Shown here: positions 1 through 13,108 of the stretch, in pieces
Numbering within the stretch: position 1 is the first letter of the stretch
How the letters are laid out: the number at the start of each line of letters is the position of its first letter
Source: Sipunculus nudus
Taxonomy: Eukaryota > Annelida > Sipuncula > Golfingiida > Sipunculidae
NCBI GenBank assembly: GCA_026874595.1
Contig: CM049317.1
Location: forward strand, 75,856,891-75,920,890
Length of the DNA stretch: 64,000 nt
Direction: 5' to 3'
Made by a program: the position numbers and the translations under genes
Notes under the pieces: generated by a model
Databases searched by the model: none
Told to the model about the DNA's origin: nothing
The model's input: only the letters and a program-made list of their open reading frames with translations

Positions 1-726
1 TATTATATTTATATATAAAAGCAAAAGTTCCAAATTATCGAAGTGATCCATGCTGCACGAGAGGGAGTTAATTCTAATTAAATTCTCCTAAAATGCAATA
101 AATACATTATCTGTGTATATTATCTACCTCGCCATGCACCTAATAAAGTGTACTGACACTTCTTTATACTGAGGTGCAATGCTTGACCATTATCAATTAC
201 CAATTGAACAACGGAAACAAAAGTCAAGCCTGTTAAGGCTGTATACACAGAGACCGTATATATACGTGCAATATCTGTGTGGTCCACCGGCCAGGGAGTG
301 ATGTCAAATATAATTAAATACTAGTATATTGTTCACACGCCAGCATGGCCGTTACATAATGTAGAAAACAATATTTACTGATTTGATAGAAAATAACAAA
401 ATTACAAAATCTTTAAAAAAATAATCCCAGTTTAATTAATATAAATAACTGAGGATCATCTGCAAATAAGAGATAACACCTTCATGTACCAAATTGTGCA
501 ATAATATGAGATATAATGTTAAGATACATAAAGATCTGTCAGATCTTTTACTATCCTGACTGGAATAAATGTTTTTTTTTAACCTTCGAAAAGATTTTAA
601 GAGCCAATTCCTCTCTCTCTCTTCCTCTCTCTCTGTATATATTCCGTTATCAGTTTATAATTGACTAAATATATTCTGAATAAAATTATATACATATATA
701 AATAAAAACAGAAAAAGTGGTAATGT

Positions 727-728
<2 letters not shown>

Positions 729-794
<66 letters not shown>
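729..794. repeat. (TA)n microsatellite
   Basis: About 33 uninterrupted TA units, the longest in the window together with 42162-42217. It creates false YIYIYI reading frames. Confidence 0.95.
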
Positions 795-797
<3 letters not shown>

Positions 798-3700
798 CAT
801 ATTGCCTATAATTTGTAATGGCTTTGTAGTGTGTATATTAACATGCACCGACCGGAAAGTCCTACGTTGCAAGCGGAACCACTCGAATAAGACATTCCCA
901 AAAGTCACGGACAATATTATCTTTAGTGGGCAGTGACACTTTGATGACCCGGCTGCAGTTGAACGACATGCCGTCAGTGGCCAAGTCCTAATATGGAATC
1001 CTTGCGCCAGGTAAGAACCAATAGGAGAACCGTGAAGGTAGCCGTTCCACTCCTGTCTGAGCGGAACACCAAATAGTCTTCAAAATGTCCTATCTTATGA
1101 ATAGAAAAAAATATCAAGTACAGAAAGAAGGGTCCCTAAAATGAGGTCTGTTAATCATATTTGTGGAAACCTGAGAGTTTTCGCTGTGTCTTCTGACAGA
1201 ATCTTACTCGCGCCTTTGTGATTGCCTGGATAACAATGTGTGCGCGCAAGAATATGTCCAATTTACAGCTGTGACGCGGTCTTGTTGGCTTTCCGGGTGT
1301 GAATAATCTGGGTGCATTGCCTGAGACAGAAGTTGGAGTTTGGACACGAGGTAATGTGGTTATACATATATCTACATTTGATAATTATATTAGCTGATTA
1401 AGCGATGCTTATCAGTTGTGATTTATATCATAACCACCGTGGATAGTGGGTATATACCGTGTTGGTATATATTGTTTAAAGATAGGCGTATATAAAGAAT
1501 AGGCTAGGCACTTATTTATCGCCCACCGGCCTGAAGAGGGTGTGTCCGTAAATGCCTTTATCGGCGTCGCAAAGACCTGTCACACCTCGTCTCTGTCGGT
1601 TCTTTATCTAACCTAACAGAATACACAGGTGTCAATCAGACTCACCGGTTGGTCATATATTTATATATGTATATCAATAGCAGAGGAAACCACTGTTTAC
1701 TTTTGCCAAGCAGGCTCGACCGATTGTTGCACTGTAAACTGGTAAATGTGTTCCTAATAGTAAAATTAATAATGTGCCATTATTTGTACACTCTTTCAAT
1801 TAAATTTAGGGACAAATTGTCAAACCTGAGTCTTTTTACATTTTGAAACTCCTATTCAAAGAATTGGTGTTTAACAAGTAAAAATCTTATAATTAAACAT
1901 AACCTGTATATAATGGCTTATGCTTGAATCAAGTTTTCAATTATTCAGATTTTTAATAAAATTCATACTGTAATATATATTCTATCAAGAAACTTTTGTT
2001 GTAGAATCATATGTAATTAGATAAATTACTATTGAATTTTATTTAATATTAATTCCTCAACTTCAGTGTCATGAAGTTTTTTTATTGCCAGTTGTAAAAG
2101 CCAGTTTACCTTAAGTATTAATTACTTAATCTGTGTAGCATATGACATTAGGAAAGTGGAAAGAATCATATAAATATATATATTGTATTCTGGTATAATT
2201 CATATATTGTCATATATCTTTACAAAATTTGCAAATTATTAATTAGGTGTTTTATGAAGATATTTCAGAATATGTGGAGGTTTGAGAAAATGTAAATTTA
2301 TGGGATACCTCTGTGGTATTTACAGGTTGACTGTGACACTATACTGTCATTTTGTTTCTCTGTACCTTTGTGAGCTATATAGTATTGTATACAAAGTAAT
2401 ACCTTCTGTGCTTTATTAAGATTCAGTGTTCTAGTTCGTGACTTAGTGTATTAAGGTCGTCACTACTTTGTATGTGTCACCTCTGTAATCATGAGACGCC
2501 CATGTTACGCTTGGCTTATCTTGAATAAAGCATACAGTGAAGCTTTCATATAATAACGTGGTGTAGATAATTAACGTGAGTAGGAAGTGATGATGTTTTC
2601 CTTATTCTGACTGTCAGGAATCAAATATGAAATAATTGGGGATTTCCTAATCTACACTTCCCCAGTCTGCATTGTACACTGAAATAACTAAATTTTGACA
2701 CAATTATTTGGCCGTTTGAAGTTTGATTGGACACAGTGATTTTAACAAACAACATTGAGTGTTAGCTTTCTGTCAATGATTGCCTCATGACTCTCTTCAT
2801 TCATTATGTTTCCTTAAATTTTTATTGAATAATCAATAATTTAAAATTCAACTTTCCAATCAAGATGGAACCACGATTGACGAATAACCTGGAATAAAAA
2901 AGAAAATTTTTATTTTGTCCGTTTTTGCAATGGGGCAGGTTTCCAGAGGCCAATTTGGTACTTTGGTAGGTTCAGTGGTTTGAGCGGGATATACTTGAGT
3001 TGTTTCTTGTAGATGGTGCAATAACCTCTTAAGAAAATGTCACAATTTATCTTGGGAGGAAATACTATTGACTCCTTACCGGCAAGACTAAAACTAACAT
3101 GTCTGAGGCCCTGCTAGTTTGGAGGCCAACTCTGTCTATATATTAGAGAATCAGCAGTAAGTGAGAACAGTTGAAAACTTTCTATTCAGGAAGTGAGCAT
3201 CAAAAAGTGCTGTTTTCAAAGTGACATCTTTTGTAACATTGGAGATCTGGTTTTTCCCAGCATCGTCATGATTTCTCTGAATCTGGACAGGTTTCTCAGT
3301 GACTCTTACAGATTGATTTATGGCTGGGTGCCTATCAGTATCAGTCCTAGAAAGAAAATTTGGCCAAGAATCAGTGTACATACATACATTATTCCCAGTG
3401 TGGGTTTCCTTCACCTAGTGTAAGGCAAATGATAATGCTGGTGTCATTGTTTTAAAAGTTGTTGCTTTACATATTTTTTGCCACCAATTTGATTCAAATG
3501 TGTTTAATCAGGTTATCGGGTCAACACCCACATCTTAGAATCTGTACACAATAGGGATCAGCTATATAATGATTTACAGAGCCGGTGACTCACAAAATTT
3601 GTTGGTGAGTGACATACAAGGGCAGGCAGTGGAAGATATTTACTTAGGTCTCCCTCCCACATTGCCACACAAGCAATGCAGACACTTTTAAACTGATGGT

Positions 3701-4975
3701 GAACCACAAGGGAGTGAGGCACATCTACTGACCTGTCCCTGTCATAGGTCATACCCATGGGAGGGGGAGGGTCTCTGTGCTGTGAAAGTGTTCTCATGTT
3801 TTAGTACTTGACTAATAAAATAAGATTTGGGTTAAGTGATGTAGTTCCTTATTCGTAAAAAAGTCTTGTTAGAAAGGTTATGATTCAGATGTACTGCAGT
3901 TGGTCTCATATTCATGGAGATGATACTATACAATTTTCACTTTTTCATTGTTTTGTGAGGTATCCATTGTTGCGATATCATAGTTGGCCAACATTAGCCT
4001 ACGTGTAGTATATCTATTTTATATGAATTATTACTATACTATATGATAATGCTATATTATTTTATATTATTATTACTTATTATTTAAAAAAGTGGGACAA
4101 ATGGAAATTGTACATTATTGGTAGATAATTTGAGAGATAAGGTATTTTTAATAAAAGCAGTCTTTGATTAACATTATTTATTATGTAATTAATCTATTTA
4201 GTCATGTTTATTTTTATTAATGTCCATTTTTTGCTTTTGACTGACTTTTATGATGGGCTTTTATATTCATGAAGGTTTTGATTTCACAATTTGTCTTTCT
4301 TTTCATGAATATCATAAATTTCAAACCCTTGCACACAAAAATGCTATCATATATACCATAGTAAAATGCAAAATATAACATGGTATAAATATTGAGTTTT
4401 CACTTATTTTTTGGAAATTGTTCTCAGTAATCAGAGTAGGTACAGTGGTCCTGATTGCTCAGTTAATCAACTAAATGGATGGTAATTACCATAACTAATT
4501 AATAACCCAGATGCCAAATATGTCAAACCAATATGTTTTCACATGTGCCTGCTGGATAAGCAGTATGTTTGGGGATTTCTGTTCAAAGCGCGTAAGTCTC
4601 CATCAATGCAAACTGAACAAATGTTCATAACAGATGAGAACGATTTCTGGAGGAAACCTGTATAAGCTGCTGCTGAGTCATTCTCAGAAATGAGGTCCGG
4701 TTACTAACTCCACTCTCAGAGCTTCCTGCTCCACCAACCCCCTACTATTTTTCAACTTGCCACGGCTATTGCAAAAGTATGTCAGTTTCGGATGAAGACC
4801 TCAAAAGAAGATGACTGACCCATGCCAGAGAGTACTTGTGCTGAGAGTGTAACAGTTATGCCTTAGTTGTTTGCTAGTTTCTCATAGCTATCTAGGTTGT
4901 TTGCTGGGTCATATTGAACATTGTAAGTTGGTGCAAACTACAGACAGGATGAAAAAAAGGAACTTGCTTACTCAT

Positions 4976-4978
4976 GAT

Positions 4979-5027
<49 letters not shown>
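4976..5027. repeat. (TA)n microsatellite
   Basis: TA units with one break near 4989. Confidence 0.9.
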
Positions 5028-5029
<2 letters not shown>

Positions 5030-6756
5030 TATGGTATAAAATGGTTGTAAAATGTGTAAACCGAGAAAGAGCAAAGCAATTTCTCCCAGTCATGTTTAGA
5101 GGTAGGTTATTGTATTTGGCTGACTTGGACTAATTATGCCTTCTACTCAATTTCAAGTCCATATTATTAGCTAAATTTGGTGTATCCAAAAAATTAAAAG
5201 TAAACTTTGTGTAAAGTCCTGATTAAACCAGATTAAACCAAACTGTTGACTGTTTGTCCAGGTCAGAAATTCCTGGAAATGGTTGTAGAGAAACCAAAAA
5301 TACTTGTCCAACATGAATCTTCACGCAAAGGCCTGGATCTTCACTGATCTTCAGTTGGCGATTATCTTTCTTCCAGAAAGGTAATAACATGGGTACCTCT
5401 TAATAAGTATCTTTAATTACTTGTATGTTCATCAATATAAATACTAAAGAGAAATATAATTAAAACATCAGACCATGTTTATAAATTGGTTATTATGTAA
5501 TTCTAACATGCAGCTCAATATGTTTAACACACTGTTTTTGTGGCTTAAGGTATTGAATTATGCAATCATAATAATCATATAGGGCAAGTTTAAGCTAGAT
5601 GCTAGGCAAGCGTATTCACAGGTTAATTTCAAGCCCTACTGTAGTTTGAAGAAATATTGGCCCATGAATATGGTGAGAACAGGTGGCAAACCAACAAACT
5701 GCATAATAAACTATGACTTAGAGCTTTATAACTGTTGAATGCTGACAAAATATAATACCATTGTTGATTTCATAATACCCAGCCAGGTTAGCTGTATTAC
5801 TTTTAGTCAGATTTAGCACAATTCTTTCATTTAATTTGCCAAAATTTCATATAACAAGTATACATTATAAGCTCTCCGTTAATTAGGGCTTTCAGATTTG
5901 GCTGCATGGTAATGGTTACATGGTTGTATTTATTCATGTCAGGATAATGACCGTCTAGCGCACACAAGGTTAAACAGGCCCCTGAATGATTAAGCATGCA
6001 CATGTAAATTTATGGCCCTGTTGTTTGATTATTCTGTTTGTTTCTGCAGTTTTTTGTGGTTATATAGAACCAGAGTACAGCTAATTAATCAAAATAATTG
6101 TGATTAATATTGGTTGATTGTTTAGGAAGAAGTTGGTGGTCAACTATGATATCCGTTTCCTAATTTCCAAATCCAGTTTTGTGTTATCATCTGTGTTCCC
6201 TGACACTATGCAAATGGATTGTGTAATTTTCTCGTTTCCTAGTGAAAGAGGTTTTGGTACTTATGACCAGGGCATAGGATGCCTGTTTCACTCTGGTTAT
6301 AATAAGTCATAATTAAATTTAGGTAACTCATCTTTTTTTATATAATTAAATTGAAATATAATTATGCATTGATAAAATTTATTGAGTCTCCCCTCATATC
6401 TGTTATACAAACATCCAACTTGGGGGGGGGGGGGGAGTTGACTCTGTGGAAATTTTAATTCCTTATTTTAATGTTTTTTTTGTTTTCATCCTCAGTTACA
6501 TTATAAATGCTATATTTCATTTGAACCCCTGGTTTAACAGGTATTTGAATGTATGAGAAATTACCTTTTTTTCATAACATTGAAATAATAAACAAAATAC
6601 ATGGTCCTCTCTATATAGTCTTTTTCAGTATCAAGGCTGGGATTTATTAAAGTATGGATATATTGCCTGGGTCTTTCCTGTCATGTCATGAAACCCATAT
6701 TGGTATATGACAGATTTATGACTTCACCTCATATTCCTTTGTCTTGTTCGTTTCAG

Positions 6757-6798
6757 ATTTCCTTTGGATAACACATTAACCAGTCAAAATGCCTCTCG
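6757..6798 (+). CDS. Exon 1 (5'UTR end plus start codon, MPL-G)
   Basis: An acceptor (TTGTTCGTTTCAG) precedes 6757. ATG at 6789 in context TCAAAATGC is followed by CCT CTC G and donor GTAAGT. It leaves one base, and G+GA forms Gly with exon 2. The acceptor implies an untranslated exon further upstream. Confidence 0.8.
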
Positions 6799-9700
6799 GT
6801 AAGTTGGTTATTTTTTTTCTCCTTGGTCTTAAATAGCTAAAGACTTCATTAAATTAACTGTAAACCAGAGAGTTAGAATTTTGTGGAAGCTCATGTATTT
6901 ATCATGTAGTTTTAGAATATGTTTAAAAAACCTTCTAATTCTAGGAATATAGATTATGTAGTAAGGACATCCTAGAAAAAGATTTTACCTAAGGAGAAAT
7001 TACTACCTACATGGTGTTTGTTATACACCTGTTTCAATATATGTAATCTATAGAAATGTTGATTATTTATTAAGTAGGTGTCAAGAGTTCTTGTCTATAT
7101 AGGGAAGGCAAGCTTTTTTAGGTAATGGTACAAGTCATCTACACAGACCGTGACCTATGATTTGTATAGAGACATAACCAACACACCAGGAACATAAAAT
7201 GTCGTGTCAGTGATGCATGACATGCCAAGGTGTGCTGATAATGACATCCCTACACACACTAGTCATGTTGATCTAATGGTATTACCAAGCTCAGTCAATC
7301 ATGGCCATAAGAAACATGATATTAAAATTGAGCATATAACAGGAACAGTTAATATACTTGTGCTGTAATAACTGAATGTGTCATCAGCCTGTGTAACATG
7401 CTTATAATACATCATCCGTGAGTCAGTGGCTAACTTAATGTACTTGATGCAACTTTGCATTCAAGCCGGCTCACTCTTCAGGTTCAAACTGGAGTGATCA
7501 GATATCTGGGTGAAGAAAACTTCACCAAGATATCAGATCACTCCAGTTTGTACCTGAAGACAGAAGAATGAGCCGGCTTGAATGTTGCTCTCACGAAACA
7601 AATCTGTCGCACAAACTGATGAAGTCAAACTAACCGTACTTTAATTATTTATAAACACTCCCATATGGTAGAGCACTATCACAACTATGTATTGAATTCA
7701 CACTATGTGAACAATACAAATTATATAAATATATAAAGACACTATTATTAGTACCATGTTATCAGACAAATGCAACAGGACTTAATATCAACAAAACACA
7801 ATAGGATTTACTGTCCGCTTACAGATGCCACAGGACCTACTGATGTGTCCACTAACTAATGAGGAACAGGATAGAATGTCCCCTGATAAAAACAGTAGGA
7901 CATAATGTTCACTTACAAATACAGTAGGACATCCTGGACAGAATGTCCATTTAGGTGCTGGCAAAATGCCATATGATTTAAAATACACAGACAAACTTGG
8001 AGACAGATGTTGTGTCTAGTGTCATTTGTGTCCCATGCAGATATAGTCATGGTAACATTGTAACCCCATCAAAATCTTTGTTTAACTAGAATACGGGTAG
8101 TCAACAAGCTACTACTTGTATCCGCCTAAATCAGAGTGGAACGGGTGAAGTGAGGCATGGATTGAGTGGCAAGGGGAAATAGAGTGAAGTGTTGCATATT
8201 AGCAGGGATGTCTGCAGCCAAATGGTGTATGTAGGTTGCGCCAAATACCACAAAATCCAGAAAGCCGTCCAAGTTGTATACATATGCAAAATTTGAGGCA
8301 GATAAGTCAAACCACTATATGTTTATGAGTGATTTGAGCCCATGGCAGACAAACAGATGGATGCTGTGCAGAAATGGTTGCAGTTGGCGCCACCAGTTTT
8401 GGGTATGATAAAGAGCTGTATGAGATCTATACACATGCAAAATTTTGGCCCAATCAGTCAAACGGTTCCCAAGATATGAGCTTGGATGTCTGCTGCATAA
8501 ACTAGAATGCAGGTGGCGCCATCTGTCATAAAATCAAGAGAGCTGTCGGGGATGTATAAACCTGCAAAATTTTAGGCAGATATGTCAAACCACTGCTGAG
8601 ATATGAGTGATTTTAACCCAAGGCAGATGAACAGATGGACACTGTGCAAACATGGTTGCAGGTGGCGCCACCATTTTTAGCCCTCAGCCCTAAGGCTGAT
8701 GGGCTATTGTCGTCATCCAAGCTGTCTGTCTGTCCGTCCGTCCGTCTGTCCGGCGTCCGTTAACTTTTACCTTGTGAGCGGGATATCTTGAAAAGGATTC
8801 ACCGTCAGAATTTTATTTCCTCGGTAAAGATGTATATCGACAAAATCTCGGTCAGGTTCGAAGATGGGTGCCCTTGACCTATTTTTCTACATTTTAGAGC
8901 TGATTATAGAAAAACACTTAAATGGTTATTACTCAGAACCATTTGGTGGATTTTCACAAAACTTACTATGATCATAGGGACTGATGGTCTGTAACTGCTG
9001 CACAAGTTTGGTGGCGCCACCTACAATTTTTTATTTTTAATGAATTTTTATCAGATTTTTCAACTTTGGGCTTGTGAGCGGGATATCTCTAAAAGGATTC
9101 ACCGTAGGAATTTTATTTTTTCGGTGAAGATGTATATTGACAAAATCTCGGTCAAGTTCGAAGATGGGTGACCTTGGCCTACTTTTCTACGTTTTAGAGC
9201 TTTAAAAAACATTTAGAAGCTTATTTCTCAGGAACCATTGGGTGGATTTCCACAAAACTTACTATGATCATAGGGACTAATGGTCTGTAACTGCTGCACA
9301 AGTTTGGGGGTGCAACCAACAATTTCTGATTTTTAATGAATTTTCTTGGATTTTTCAACTTTGGCCTTGTGAGCGTGATATCTCTAAAAGGATTCACAAT
9401 AGGAATTTTATTTCTTTGGTGAAGATGTATATCGACAAAATCTCGGTCAAGTTCTAAGATGGGTGACCTTGACCTTATTTTCAAGGTCACAGAGCTTATA
9501 ATAGAATAAAACTTAGAAGCTTATTTTTCAGGAAGCATTTAGTGGATTGTTATGAATCATGGTACATACCTCTCCATTTTAAATTTATAACTGAGACTTG
9601 TACAAGTATATACATCCATGTGAGAACAGATATTTTGTACTTGTTACTGTTACCACCTCTAAACCATGTTCTTTTGGCTAAGGGCTTTTGTCAGCTTCTG

Positions 9701-12700
9701 CTGATATTCTAGTTTGTGTATGTTATAAAGCTCTCCAAGGGCTACATTTGTGCAAAAAATTTTTCCTGATCCGTCAAAAGGTTCACGAGATATGTGGGTT
9801 CACATGTGGGTTCACATGTGACCCGAACATAATCCTGGGTTTTGTAAAATTCCGCCCAGCGGTTACGGAGGAGTTCTCCGGACACCTACGCGGAGGCGGC
9901 GGCGGCGGCGTGCAGCTGAAAACATAGTATCCGCAAAACTCTGTTTTGGCGGATACAATTATTGATTAAAAATCAATCTTGCTGTTTATGTGCATTAACC
10001 ATGTGTAATCTGGGGCTATAGTCCCAGAAAAGTGTTATAGTAAGCATGTAATTTTATTTGATTGTGTAAAACAGAAGACCACTTATTTTGTGTCATGTCT
10101 GCATTCAGTGTATTCCTAGCCTAAACTTGTATTTTGTGGGTCAGGATAAAAAGGCTGGTATTATAGTAGTGAAAATTGTATGAACTTTTTTTATCATGTT
10201 ATATGTTTATGGTGTATATCAACAGGTGCTCCTGGAAGAGGTATACTTACATGTAAAGAAGGAACAATAATTTAATTAGAGTAGCTGTACCAGAATGTGT
10301 ATTATTTTGCGTATACATCCTGGATAGCTTTTCTGATTTTATGACAGGTGGCGCCACCTACATTCACGTTTACGCTGCAGACATCCAAGCTCATATCTCG
10401 GGAACTGTTTGACCAATTAGGCCAAAATTTTGCATGTGTACAGATCTCACATAGCTCTTTATCATACGCAAAACTGGTGGCGCCACCTGCAGCTATTTTT
10501 GCAAAGCTCCCGTCTGTTTGTCTGCCATGGGATAAAATCACTCATATCTCGGAAGTGGTTTGACATATCTGCCTAAAATTTTGCAGGTTTATACATCCCC
10601 GACAGCTCTCTTGTTTTATGACAGGTGGCGCCACCTGCATTCTAGTTTATGCAGCAGACATCCAAGCTCATATCTCGGGAACCGTTTGACCGATTGGGCC
10701 AAAGTTTTGCATGTGTATAGTTCTCACATAGCTCTTTATCATATGCAAAACTGGTGGCGCCACCTTCAACCGTTTTTGCACAGCGTCCATCTGTTTGTCT
10801 GCCACGGGCTCAAATCACTCATAAACATATAGTGGTTTGACTTATCTGCCTCAAATTTTGCATATGTATACAACTTGGATGGCTTTCTGGATTTTGTGGT
10901 AGGTGGCGCAACCTACATACACCATTTGACTGCAGACATCCATGCTAATATGCAACACTTCACTCTATTTCCCCTTGCCACTCAATCCATGCCTCACTTC
11001 ACCTGTTCCACTCTGATTTAGGCGGATACACGTAGTCGCTTGTCGCCTACCCGTATTCTAGTTTAATTTGAGTAGCTGTACCAGAATGTGTATTATTTTA
11101 CACCCAAGATAGGAGTGTAAAAGAAAATAAATCACTCATGTATGAACTCCCCCCTTTTTATGTCAGTACCACATTTAGTTTATCCAACTTGGAACGTGTG
11201 GAAACCCTGAACAGCATTGACACCTCATTACTGAATGTCCTTAGTATTTAAGTGCACCAGAGGAAAAATGATTTGCATGTACAGTGTCTTTATTTTCAGG
11301 CTTTGTAAATTGGCACATGTTTCCTGGTAAACTGTTGACCAATGTAAAATTCACAGGCTGAAGCTGGAAATATATAGTTGTATATATAAACAGTATTAGA
11401 TTAAGTTGAATATATTGCAGCATGTTCCCCACACTACAGACATTTGTAATAGTGGTGTAGATGTAGTGGTGATATCATGACTCCAAGTGGGCATTTAAAT
11501 CTACATGGAGTCATGGTGACAGTCATATCAAGATGTGCATTTTTACTGGGGTCCAATCATTTCTTCAATTCTGGATAAAACTTGTATTCCTATATATAGA
11601 AAAATTTGTATAAACTAGAAAATATTTATTCTCCATACAAATAAGATAAATACAACTTCCTACATGGTAGTATTTGCTATTCTGTATGTATTCTTTATTT
11701 ATCAACATTCAATGGAGAACTTTGTGTCTACTTTTGATAAGTCACAGTATTTCACATTGTTTATGGTAAGAGAAGTGACCTTATAAACAATACCTGACTT
11801 GTAAAAAAAAGTCCAGTTATAAAACGGCAATTCTATGAGACCACCAATCCTTGTAACTGAAGAAAGTGGGTTTATCTCGATTAAACCATGACTTCAGCTA
11901 TACTGTCATAGGTTACCGTTTATAAATAAATAACAATAGACTGGTGGAGGAAGATCCAGCTGATCCCCCTATTAATACATTATATGCCAGATGATCTCCC
12001 AAATATGTCTTGACACATGTGAAACTCTTGTGTGTAATGGAGCTTTGTGGTGTAAAAGTGCCTAGATTTGTGATGGGAAGCTTGTGGAACCTTTTACAGC
12101 CCAGGCTGTGCCCCTTGCTGAGACCCCTGGCAAAGTTCTTAACCTCAAGGTTGCACCCTCTTCAACCAGCAGTGTACAGGTGCTGGTAATGGGGAGCAGG
12201 CATATGTAGAATGAATAACCTTAAAGAATCTTATGTATCTGCATGGCGTGTATGCTTCCAAGGAGGACCGAGAAAGCTACAACAATGTAAACGCCCAACA
12301 GACCAGGAAGTTGAAGTCAATGATCTCGACTGAAATTGTTGTGATATCAGATTATAAAATTCTCCCTTTACCTTTTACCATCCTCGTGCATTCATTTATT
12401 CTTGCAGTAATAACTGTGCCGGAAGGGGGGGGGGGCATTTCACTTTTGGCATCCAACACTTCCTGGTCTAGCTAGCAGATCCTTGATCCTGAAATATATG
12501 AAGCAGAATTAAAATTGATCGATTCAAAATTCTACATGACTATAATACATAATGCCACATCCAAAATTGTATTTGAGGATTATTCTGTGTTATACAAAAA
12601 AGGAATACACACAATTTCATATTATATTCTGGAAAAAGGTATAGTGTATGTACATAATACATAACAAACTCCTGTGAGTCTGGGTTTGGATTTCCCCTCC

Positions 12701-13044
12701 AAGTCCTGTAGATAGTTGATGGACGGTGATATTGATCGTGTTGTGTGTGTGAAGCAGGACAGGCTCACACCTGTGTTGTTTAATTACTTCCACCTGTCGT
12801 GCTTCGTCATTGATTACTTGTTGATATTGGATTATCATCTGCCACCAATCTCTGATTAGTCATTTCATGAAAGAAATTGAAGTTTCCAGGTGTCCTATTG
12901 AAAAATTCATGTTGATACGAAAAATGTAAGAAGACATTGATTTTTCTTTTTATAGAACTGTTGTAACTTGATTACCGGTAATAGGAAAGTTTGTTAATTG
13001 ATTAATAGGAAAATATATATTTGCTTATTAAATATTTTATCCCA

Positions 13045-13108
<64 letters not shown>

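Larger units (their letters stand above)
1..6756. other. Upstream region; no confirmed gene
   Basis: AT-rich DNA with a CT-rich tract (about 609-636), (TA)n at 729-794 and 4976-5027, and a G run at 6422-6434. The stretch 1140-1350 has more CpG than its surroundings and ends TTTGGACACGAG|GTAATG, so it could hold the promoter and an untranslated first exon of the gelsolin-like gene. This is a guess; no core promoter motif is convincing. Confidence 0.35.

Noticed and set aside
597-914. Minus-strand frame with a long YIYIYI run
   Set aside because: It is a translation of the (TA)n tract with no protein character on either side.
993-1010. ATGGAATCCTTGCGCCAG followed by GTAAGA, a possible first exon
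   Set aside because: It ends in phase 0, whereas exon 2 needs one leading base, so it cannot be a coding first exon of this gene.
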